Assembly: GCA_029267335.1 (NCBI GenBank)
Contig: JAJUJC010000001.1
Location: 434,001 to 498,000, forward strand
Reading direction: 5' to 3'
Source: Intestinibacillus massiliensis
GTDB lineage: Bacteria; Bacillota; Clostridia; Oscillospirales; Butyricicoccaceae
DNA length: 64,000 nt
The translations under genes and the position numbers were made by a program. The notes beneath the pieces are model-generated. The model made no database searches, was not told the DNA's origin, and worked only from the letters and a program-made list of their open reading frames with translations. Positions within the stretch are counted from its first letter, which is position 1. Each line of letters opens with the position of its first letter. Shown one piece after another: positions 57,228-64,000 of this stretch.

Positions 57228-57818
57228 TTACTGCATTTGCAGCAACCTCGGCGTTTCCGGATCGTGATATTCGTATTGGCCTGTGGTTTCGTTGTAGAGA
57301 TAGCCCTCATCGGTGAGGTCAACGCTGTGGATTTCAGCCGCCAGCTCCATCGCTTCTTTCGAGTCACCATCGGGAATATTGCTGAATGATTCCTCGCCGT
57401 CCGTATATTCTTTTTCGCCCACATTGTATCCCAAGTCCTCATCTGCCCATTTGTGCGAAAAGCTGAGATCGGGGTACTTGGCCGCCAGAGCAGCGATAAC
57501 CGGCTGGGGATTGCTCCAAGCAGTGTCAAAGGTGAGGGTAGTGCCGTCAAAGTCTTTTTCGGTGCAGGTTTGGTAGCCGTAACTGTTCCATTTGGTTCCC
57601 CAATTGGCAATCGACCAGTCATACCAGTTGGCGCTGCCATACTGCTCACGCTCGGCTTGGCCGAGGTTGCCACGGAAGATGTGCTCCGGCATGGGAATGA
57701 CCTTGTTGAAGTCGATGCTGCCGAGACCGAATTGATCCGTTTTGATGACTTCGAACATGGCCTGCATTTTGTCAGCGTCCCCGCTGACGGTCAAAATGTT
57801 GGTAACGTGATTTGGCAT
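57228..57818 (-). CDS. YubB/DUF1281-like protein
   Basis: 196 residues beginning MPNHVTNILTVSGDADKMQ, a ferredoxin-like N-terminus typical of YubB/Api92-like proteins, then the conserved SANWYDWSIANWGTKWNSY block. Such proteins are common in conjugative elements and phages; their function is unknown. AGGAGG precedes ATG 57818. Confidence 0.8.
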   Translation of the reverse strand: MPNHVTNILTVSGDADKMQAMFEVIKTDQFGLGSIDFNKVIPMPEHIFRGNLGQAEREQYGSANWYDWSIANWGTKWNSYGYQTCTEKDFDGTTLTFDTAWSNPQPVIAALAAKYPDLSFSHKWADEDLGYNVGEKEYTDGEESFSNIPDGDSKEAMELAAEIHSVDLTDEGYLYNETTGQYEYHDPETPRLLQMQ

Positions 57819-57830
57819 TGTGTTGACCTC

Positions 57831-58337
57831 CTACATTGAAATATGAAAACCGAAGGACGGGCTATCCAGCTCATCCTCCGGTTTTATGAAAAATTGGTCG
57901 CTACTATCCCAGAAGCTGATACAAAGCTCACCATCCGGGATGCGGATGGACCTTTGCTCGAATCCCTCACCCCACCCATCGGCAAACTGCCTCTCCAGCC
58001 AGTCGGTGAGCTGCTCCAGTTTCTCCGGGGTCAGGGGCTGGCGCAACTGCACCTCGGTGACACCTCAGAGCATACCATCCTGCTCCTCTACGCTCGGTAT
58101 GACGCTAATGATTTTTTGTTGTAGCGCCGCATCATGCAGGTACTCGGCTAGCCCTCGTGGGTTATCTCTGAGTGATCGGTCGCTGGCAATGGCAACTTTG
58201 ATTTGCTCTTGGTAGGGTAAAAGCTCCTGTGGGGATAGATCTTTGGGCTAGTTCTCCAGGTCATCGTATTCGTTCTTTCTGTAGAGATGGGGGAAGAGCG
58301 GACTGAAAAGGTGCAGAGGGTGTAATTCTATATCCAT
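57831..58337 (-). pseudogene. ICE gene with two in-frame nonsense codons
   Basis: From ATG 58337 (AAAGGA 7 nt upstream) one frame runs 168 codons to 57831, interrupted by TAG at 58250-58248 (codon 30) and TGA at 58067-58065 (codon 91). Protein-like text continues without shift across both: EYDDLEN*PKDLSPQELL and EEQDGML*GVTEVQLRQ. The C-terminal 73 residues could still be translated from GTG 58052. The family is not recognised; most likely a decayed gene at the right part of the backbone. Confidence 0.7.
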
Positions 58338-58453
58338 TATTTTATCCTTTCAGTATATTCATATAGCAAAATCGCACTAAACGCTGTATAATAATTTTAT
58401 ATGTCACAATTTATCATATTATAGTTAAGTTTGTGCTGGGAGGTGCTTAGTGC

Positions 58454-60400
58454 ATGTCTAATTTACTTGGAATCATTGCTCCGCTCAAGAAATTCCTATC
58501 GAATACTAATGAAACAATTAGTGTACCCCTTAGCTTTTCAATGGCGGTCAATCGGGTATATTTTATTCCAGATTTTCAAAGAGAGATTCGGTGGGGTAAC
58601 GATAATATTGCTTTGTTAATCGATGATATCGAATCGGGACCAAAGTATTTGGGGAATGTTATTTTAACGCAACAGGATGATAGCTTGTACTCGGTAATTG
58701 ACGGACAACAACGCCTTACAATTTTAACGATGGTGTTATCATGCCTTAAAAAGCTCTATAGTGACGATATAGATATTATTGAACCATGCAACCTTCAGAT
58801 TCAAAGTTTTTCGTCTTTTAATGATATGCTAAAGGATTCTTTCCCTTTTGAAAAACTGAGTGATCCCACTATTGTTGCCTCGGATAAGTTGCACCAAGCA
58901 GAAAAATACTGTAGTTTATGGAAATATATTAGTAATCACACATCAATAGTTGATAAAAGCAAGGCACGTAAGATAATTGAAAATCTCGAGAAGTGTAGTG
59001 TCAATATTATTTTAAACAAATCTGATGACATTAGCGATGGTATACGATATTTTATTGATGTGAATCTCAAGGGAAAGCAACTGGATATCGAAGATATTTT
59101 CAAAAGTTATTTGTTTAAAAATGATCAAAGCGAACCGATAAGGACTGCATGGTATAAATTGAAGACTCTGGTAAGCCAATCGGATGATAGCAAGCTAAAT
59201 TATCCATTGCTTAAATATTTGGAACATTACTTTTATTGCAGTTTATACACAGATGCAAAATATAGAGGTATGGAATTTGGTAGTGACTTTACTTTAAAAA
59301 AAGAGTTCCGGATGCGTGACTCTACACAACAGCCTTTTCGAGAAGGACTTCATCTCATAGAATTAATTGACAGCAAGCAATATATGCTTACCTCAATTAA
59401 TAATTTAAATGCTGCTATTGGTATTATGCTCGAAATTGTTAGTAGCGCCTCACCAACAACATCATTTGAAAATTTATTTACATGTATAAAATCAGATGGC
59501 ACTATTTTCAAGATGGATTCGATCGAACTGAAAGTCATCCACAATATTATGGCAAAAATTTTAAAAGATGAAAAAAACATTCCTAAGGCGCTTATTATGA
59601 AATATATACTTACAGTTCTTTTAGATGGGAAGCCAAAAGAAAAAACAGAGTATCAAAAAATATACGGCGTATACATGCTGTCAGTATTATTTGTAATTTT
59701 TGAAAACAAAAAAGGTAAGGAGTTGTTACTTTCTGTCTTAAAGGCGGACACTGTAGGCTGGTACCAAGAGGCTACCGACCAGATTAATACATATTTCGAA
59801 ACAGATCAAATCACAGATACTAGGTTATTAGCACAGTACAAGCTGGCCGCAAATGAAGATGCTGAAGATTACAGGTTTCGTTGCAAGTCTCTGGCAACAA
59901 TATACAATTTCTTTTTAATTTCAGACGGTTTTGTTAAAATCCGCAAGGGACAACTGCCTGATCTAGAAGATTTTGTCTCATCCAGCAACAACTACTCTAT
60001 AGAGCATTTTATAATTAACCAATCAACTACTCACAAAACAAGCATCCATATAGATGATGTTGAAATTGAATATGAATATGATGAAAAATTTTACAATCGA
60101 CATGTAAACAACTTGTTTAACTTTATATTTATTCCTAAAGCCCTTAATTCAAGTTTAGGGAACTGTTGGCTGCCTAAGAAAATAAGCTTAATCGAAACAT
60201 CCATGGTAAATTGTGCATATTCCAAAATGGTTATAAAACATCTGGATAAATTGAGTTACGAGATTAATGATGCCGTTAAAAGCGAATTGACATTAAAAGA
60301 TAACCTAGACCTTTTCTTCTCCCGAGATTACAAAGAGTTATATGTTGAGTTTGCTCGAAATGTTTTGAAAGAAGTGCTTGAAAAAATAAAAAAACCATAA
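58454..60400 (+). CDS. DUF262/GmrSD-like protein
   Basis: 648 residues. The N-terminal DUF262 (ParB-like) domain has IPDFQREIRWG and VIDGQQRLTIL, the nucleotide-hydrolysis motif of GmrS-like proteins. The C-terminal part has a weak DUF1524/HNH trace (YSIEHFIINQS, then NFIFIPKALNSSLGN and PKK). GmrSD-type enzymes cut modified phage DNA. AT-rich. GGGAGG lies 10 nt before ATG 58454. It is convergent with the SMC-helicase operon. Confidence 0.82.
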   Translation: MSNLLGIIAPLKKFLSNTNETISVPLSFSMAVNRVYFIPDFQREIRWGNDNIALLIDDIESGPKYLGNVILTQQDDSLYSVIDGQQRLTILTMVLSCLKKLYSDDIDIIEPCNLQIQSFSSFNDMLKDSFPFEKLSDPTIVASDKLHQAEKYCSLWKYISNHTSIVDKSKARKIIENLEKCSVNIILNKSDDISDGIRYFIDVNLKGKQLDIEDIFKSYLFKNDQSEPIRTAWYKLKTLVSQSDDSKLNYPLLKYLEHYFYCSLYTDAKYRGMEFGSDFTLKKEFRMRDSTQQPFREGLHLIELIDSKQYMLTSINNLNAAIGIMLEIVSSASPTTSFENLFTCIKSDGTIFKMDSIELKVIHNIMAKILKDEKNIPKALIMKYILTVLLDGKPKEKTEYQKIYGVYMLSVLFVIFENKKGKELLLSVLKADTVGWYQEATDQINTYFETDQITDTRLLAQYKLAANEDAEDYRFRCKSLATIYNFFLISDGFVKIRKGQLPDLEDFVSSSNNYSIEHFIINQSTTHKTSIHIDDVEIEYEYDEKFYNRHVNNLFNFIFIPKALNSSLGNCWLPKKISLIETSMVNCAYSKMVIKHLDKLSYEINDAVKSELTLKDNLDLFFSRDYKELYVEFARNVLKEVLEKIKKP

Positions 60401-60402
60401 AC

Positions 60403-60443
60403 TTAGCTAGCGGAGGTAATTGTAATATACCTCCGCTAGCTAA
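60403..60443. terminator. Bidirectional terminator in the defence island
   Basis: A TTAGCTAGCGGAGGTA / TACCTCCGCTAGCTAA stem (16 bp) between the convergent DUF262 gene and the four-gene minus-strand operon. Confidence 0.88.
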
Positions 60444-60463
60444 ATTTTATTAGCATATAACTA

Positions 60464-60850
60464 TTAGTCTATAAATTGATCCATCCGTAATACGCCATTA
60501 TTTTCAAACTCTACCCGCAGCAAATTAATTCCCGCATCTGCATACTCGTGCATTCTCTTAAGCAATGCTCCGCCATCCGTTATATCGGGGTTCAATTTTG
60601 CAACAAGGCCTTTTGCAATTGCGAGGTTGTCCGGGTTCACATTGCCAACGAGACAGATATCCTCCGATTTTGTGGTGACATCTCTTTCAGCATCTTTAAG
60701 TATGGCTACTAAAATTGCATATGTATAAAGCTGATGTTTGGCAGAAAAAAGTCCGAGATCATCTACAATTTTATTGTAAAACTCTTTATTCGCAGATGAA
60801 GTTCTGACATGATCTGACTCTTTAAGGTCGAAATATCCTTGAATTCCCAC
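60464..60850 (-). CDS. 128-aa protein of the DndD-like operon
   Basis: GTG start at 60850 sharing one base with the stop of the ATPase gene (TAGTG), AAGGTG upstream. Central helix-rich part SAKHQLYTYAILVAILKDAE resembles small dnd-associated proteins only in general pattern. I do not assign a family. Its coupling to the ATPase suggests that both act in one complex. Confidence 0.6.
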   Translation of the reverse strand: MGIQGYFDLKESDHVRTSSANKEFYNKIVDDLGLFSAKHQLYTYAILVAILKDAERDVTTKSEDICLVGNVNPDNLAIAKGLVAKLNPDITDGGALLKRMHEYADAGINLLRVEFENNGVLRMDQFID

Positions 60851-62814
60851 TAGTACACCTTCTTTTCAGCAATGGTAGTCTTGGGCCAAGTTTGATCGCC
60901 CCGATTCTCCAAAATATATTCGGTTTTCACATAAGGCTTTATTACATCATGATATTTTTCACTGAGGTCTCCAGAAGAAACCATGAAAATAATCTGTTTG
61001 CCAAAGTGCGGCAAATATTTTGTAATTGCTGCTCGGTGCTCGTCCGAAAACAAGCCAAGGGGGTTGTCAATGACAACCGGTGCCGCATAATTGGTTGAAC
61101 GGTTTAACCCCGCAATATATGCAAGGCTAATCACTTTTGACTGGCCCGTAGAAGGATTTAAAGTGCGTCCTGGTTCAATTTGATATTTTTCTCCATCGGT
61201 CAGTTCTAACATAAGTGAATAGTTTTTTGCAATGCAAATACCCTTATATTTTTTGGGGTTATTGGTAATTTGCATAAATACTTCCGTCGCCTTTTGCTCC
61301 ACCAATTGACGTTTTTCTTCCAGCATTTGATTCAAATACTCTTGGAAAACTTCAAGCAGCCTAGTGGTGTAAGCAAACTTCCTTTGTAAATGAGCGCTCT
61401 CCTCATTGGCCTGACTAAATTCCGCCAGCTTGGTTTCAAATTCCTGCAACTTTTCTTTCGACTGATTCAATAGCACATTTGTTTCTGTTCGGCGCTCCTT
61501 GGCTTCGTCTCGCTTCTCCTCAGCTCGAGCGATATCGGCGATTATTTTTTCTCCGGCTTCTTCATCAAATGAGCCAATATCCTTCTTGAGTGCAATCAAT
61601 GTTTGCTTGTTAGCCGCGATTTCTGATTGAAGTCCAAAAACATCCTCATTTAGTTGCAAATAGGCATACTGGCTCTTGCTTCCGTGGTCTCGATATTTTT
61701 CAAGAGTTGCAAACATTGCTTCGCGCTCTTTTTCGATTAGCAACGCATCATCAGTTAAAAAATTATCATCAATATATTTTTGCGTATTTTCAATACGCTG
61801 TGCTGTCATTTTTTCTCCACACGAGCATTTTTCCTGGTTCATTAAATGTAGTAAGTGCTCTTTAACAGCCGAGGAAATATGATATGTTAGAGGTTCTTCC
61901 GGCAGTTGTTTAGCAATTCGTCCATACGCAATCATTCCTAAAATGACACTGGAATTTTTCTTAAAACAGTCATCACGCTGATGCTCTACTTCTTTTAATG
62001 CAAGTTCCTGCTTCTGGATATTATCTGCCAATTCCTGCTTTTTCTCTACTTGTTCCTTTATGTCGTCAAACTTTTTAAGCTCGTCTTCATGCCGTTGAAT
62101 AAGCTCTATAGCCGCCTGAATTTCCAAATCATATTTGTGCAAAGTTTCCTTATGTAAAGAAACTTCTTGCTCACTTTTGGTTTTGCTTTGCAAAATGTCT
62201 TCGTACTTATCTAGTTTTTTTAACGCCTCATCTCGCTCTTTCTCATAGTCCTTTTGAACTTGCATAAGATCAGCTATTGTATTTTCAATTTCTTTGATTC
62301 CTAAAATACGTGCTATTGCGTCCTTATACTTCTCACTATTTGCAACACTATAATCATTTATTTTTTCGCCGTCAAAAAAGAAATATTGCGCCGCATCTTC
62401 GTGTACTAGGGAATTAATAAAGTCCGCTTTCTCTTCAGTATCAGCAGTGATTGGTTTGCCGTTACTGATAATAGTAAGAACGCTTTCAAAGTCTTTGGAA
62501 GCCGGAATCCCCTGAAATTTACCCCGTGGTTGAATGATTCTGGTAATTTCAATATCTTCGCCATTATGTTCTACAAACATTGTAACCGCTGCCTGATATT
62601 GTCCCTCATTAAAGGCGTTAACATTGATTAAATCCTTTAGGTCTTCTTTCGGTCCGTACATACAGAAAAGCACGCCCATGAAGAAGCAACTTTTGCCGAC
62701 ATCGTTGTTTGCAAATAGTATGCTAATGTTTTTCTCCCCATCAACAGGGAAGTCAAAATTTATTTCACCATAGTACGCACGATAGTTTTCAAAACGAATG
62801 GACTTAATAATCAT
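60850..62814 (-). CDS. DndD-like SMC/Rad50-type ATPase
   Basis: 654 residues. N-terminal ATPase half with RFENYRAYYGEINF and a P-loop ANNDVGKS (35-42), long coiled coil (about 170-540) broken by a CSCGEK hinge near 331, and a C-terminal half with the signature STGQSKVISLAY and Walker B VVIDNPLGLFSDEH. This layout is that of DndD, the ATPase of DNA phosphorothioation, and of related defence SMCs. The usual dndC partner is not in the window. Confidence 0.8.
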   Translation of the reverse strand: MIIKSIRFENYRAYYGEINFDFPVDGEKNISILFANNDVGKSCFFMGVLFCMYGPKEDLKDLINVNAFNEGQYQAAVTMFVEHNGEDIEITRIIQPRGKFQGIPASKDFESVLTIISNGKPITADTEEKADFINSLVHEDAAQYFFFDGEKINDYSVANSEKYKDAIARILGIKEIENTIADLMQVQKDYEKERDEALKKLDKYEDILQSKTKSEQEVSLHKETLHKYDLEIQAAIELIQRHEDELKKFDDIKEQVEKKQELADNIQKQELALKEVEHQRDDCFKKNSSVILGMIAYGRIAKQLPEEPLTYHISSAVKEHLLHLMNQEKCSCGEKMTAQRIENTQKYIDDNFLTDDALLIEKEREAMFATLEKYRDHGSKSQYAYLQLNEDVFGLQSEIAANKQTLIALKKDIGSFDEEAGEKIIADIARAEEKRDEAKERRTETNVLLNQSKEKLQEFETKLAEFSQANEESAHLQRKFAYTTRLLEVFQEYLNQMLEEKRQLVEQKATEVFMQITNNPKKYKGICIAKNYSLMLELTDGEKYQIEPGRTLNPSTGQSKVISLAYIAGLNRSTNYAAPVVIDNPLGLFSDEHRAAITKYLPHFGKQIIFMVSSGDLSEKYHDVIKPYVKTEYILENRGDQTWPKTTIAEKKVY

Positions 62815-62981
62815 TGTTTCTTCACCTCCGCTTCTACTTCATCTGCAATAATGGTATTAAAGTCACCGCGAAAATGACGTTTTTTCTTATAAACTAATCG
62901 GCGCTCAATCTTTAGAATTTCCTCCACCACCATTGGCTCAATATCTTTTTCTGTGGCGATTTTTTCTAACAACTTCTCCAT
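62811..62981 (-). CDS. 56-aa protein linked to the DndD-like ATPase
   Basis: ATG 62981 follows GAGGTG at 5 nt; the product starts MEKLLEKIATEKDIEPMVVE and carries KIERRLVYKKKRHFRGDF. It overlaps the ATPase start by 4 bp (ATGA). Small proteins like this accompany DNA modification clusters of the Dnd type. Too short for most gene callers. Confidence 0.65.
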   Translation of the reverse strand: MEKLLEKIATEKDIEPMVVEEILKIERRLVYKKKRHFRGDFNTIIADEVEAEVKKQ

Positions 62982-62990
62982 ATTCACACC

Positions 62991-64000
62991 TCAATACTCA
63001 TAAGGATTTAGCTTATGGGCAGACAGAAACGCATCTAGTTTAGAGCGCTCCTGCATTCCATTTATTGCATCATCTGCAATTATGTTAATTCTTTTATATT
63101 GACTTTCTACCATTAATTTAGCTATTTTCAGTTCTTCGATAGAAGCAGTGCTTGAAAGCTGTGGATAGACTAAATAATCAAAAACCCATGCCTGTTTTTT
63201 ATCGGGAGCAGTACGAAGCACACGACCACGCCGTTGAATAAATTGCCTCTCTGAGGTAGAGGAACTTACAAAAATCGCGGCATCACAAGCGGGAATATCG
63301 ATTCCTTCGTCTAGACATCCAACAGCCAACAAAATCCTTCTAATTCCCATCCGAAATTCTTTGAGCATTACCGGACGCATTTTTGAAGCATCTTTATCAC
63401 CTGTGTACTCGAAGTACTGTTTATTGAGCAAATCCAATTTTTGTTTAAAGGTTCCTAGTTGATCTAGGTCGTCTCCATATATCAGCACCCTAGCCGTAGA
63501 TGGAAGAATATAAAATATTTCGTCAAAGTAATTAACTTTGTTCCCACATTTTTTTATAATTCCAGAGCGTTCTCGATACAATGATTCGAGTTGGTCTGCA
63601 TATTTCTTTTTTTGCGCTGCTTCCGTTTTGCCACTTTTAAGTGCCTGCTTTAATTTAGTGATTTTTTTACATTTCTCTAAATAAAGCTCCCATTGGTCAT
63701 CCGTTAAAGGACAGGGGATTATCTTGTAATCATATTCAACAAGGTACTTCGAACGCTGGGCATCACGAATAGAAAATTCGTATTTATTGCGATGGTAAAA
63801 GTCAAGAATTCTTTCAGATCCTTCTTCATCAAAGTTTCTTTCTGGAGTTGCGCTAAGGCCTATTCTATATCGAGGAGAAAGTTCCATAAGCCGCTGCGCA
63901 GTGGGGGATCCCATATTATGTACTTCATCACATATCATGGCAAAGCACTCTGGTTTTATACTTTGCCACTTATCCATTGCAAATGGCTTAATGGCAGAAT
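62991..64000 (-). CDS. Superfamily II DNA/RNA helicase (5' part outside the window)
   Basis: 336 residues visible, open to the right edge. Motif II CDEVHN, motif III GLSATPERN, motif V VGCLDEGIDIPACDAAIF and motif VI QRRGRVLRT are present; the P-loop lies outside. It is 9 bp upstream of the 56-residue gene, so it is first among the visible operon genes. Helicases of this kind are found in phosphorothioation-linked restriction and other defence systems. Confidence 0.85.
   Translation of the reverse strand, partial: SAIKPFAMDKWQSIKPECFAMICDEVHNMGSPTAQRLMELSPRYRIGLSATPERNFDEEGSERILDFYHRNKYEFSIRDAQRSKYLVEYDYKIIPCPLTDDQWELYLEKCKKITKLKQALKSGKTEAAQKKKYADQLESLYRERSGIIKKCGNKVNYFDEIFYILPSTARVLIYGDDLDQLGTFKQKLDLLNKQYFEYTGDKDASKMRPVMLKEFRMGIRRILLAVGCLDEGIDIPACDAAIFVSSSTSERQFIQRRGRVLRTAPDKKQAWVFDYLVYPQLSSTASIEELKIAKLMVESQYKRINIIADDAINGMQERSKLDAFLSAHKLNPYEY

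Larger units (their letters stand above)
11942..64000. mobile_element. Integrative and conjugative element (right end not seen)
   Basis: Integrase and xis at one end, VirD4, relaxase, VirB4, VirB6-like and M23 hydrolase genes, a likely oriT and cargo genes define a complete conjugation machinery. Backbone genes are nearly all on the minus strand with short gaps or overlaps. The last clearly ICE-type gene is at 57.8-58.3 kb; the defence-like island to the right edge may be ICE cargo or neighbouring chromosome, because no second att site was recognised. Confidence 0.85.

Noticed and set aside
57831-58337. Selenocysteine or pyrrolysine recoding at the in-frame TGA and TAG
   Set aside because: No adjacent SECIS-like element was recognised and both stops in one small ICE gene are more simply mutations.

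Overview
The window looks like a chromosome segment of a gut-type Clostridia (Oscillospirales-like Firmicute) that carries a large integrative and conjugative element (ICE). The basis is strong AGGAGG ribosome sites, a Clostridia-style gltX-glnS pair, a clostridial DtxR-type regulator, a tRNA-Ser integration site and many ICE modules typical of Clostridia. No species is claimed.

Bases 1-11.7 kb are resident chromosome. A PilB/GspE-type assembly ATPase (cut by the left edge) is divergent from four genes with prepilin-like N-termini, one of them 1340 residues long. Then come an MFS transporter, the gltX-glnS operon and a DtxR-like regulator. At 11.68-11.97 kb a decayed tRNA-Ser-like sequence lies in front of an intact tRNA-Ser(CGA).

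The ICE starts at the 3' end of this tRNA and runs to at least 58.3 kb, probably beyond the window. Nearly all of its backbone is on the minus strand. From tRNA inward: integrase, excisionase-like protein, degenerate resolvase, MazF-like toxin, a hairpin-rich noncoding locus, a sigma-like regulator; an inserted regulatory block (diguanylate cyclase, second tyrosine recombinase, Crp/Fnr, XRE); VirD4; a TOPRIM protein; a relaxase fused to Sel1 repeats; a candidate HEPN-Mrr defence unit; a ribbon-helix-helix protein beside a likely oriT; an M23 hydrolase; a cyclotransferase and amidoligase pair split by an IS110 element; VirB4; VirB3- and VirB6-like proteins; a 6-kb cargo array; a pilin-like gene; and a complete Tad/Flp-type pilus cluster. 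Accessory genes (YodL, two AbrB-like proteins, D12 adenine methylase, YubB-like protein, a pseudogene) follow.

From 58.45 kb to the right edge is a defence-like island: a DUF262/GmrSD-like protein, a 128-residue protein, a DndD-like SMC ATPase, a 56-residue protein and a superfamily-II helicase cut by the window end.

Two arrangements stand out. (1) The cargo (vat-like, nitroreductase, VOC/DUF5131, cat) is a cassette array. Each module is closed by a copy of the 3' terminus of the adjacent pilin-like gene, and in three modules that copy starts 4-9 bp after the terminator. (2) The second recombinase gene lies between perfect 20-bp inverted repeats. A strong promoter inside the segment now points at a Crp/Fnr gene and would point at a diguanylate cyclase gene after inversion, so this may be a phase-variation switch.
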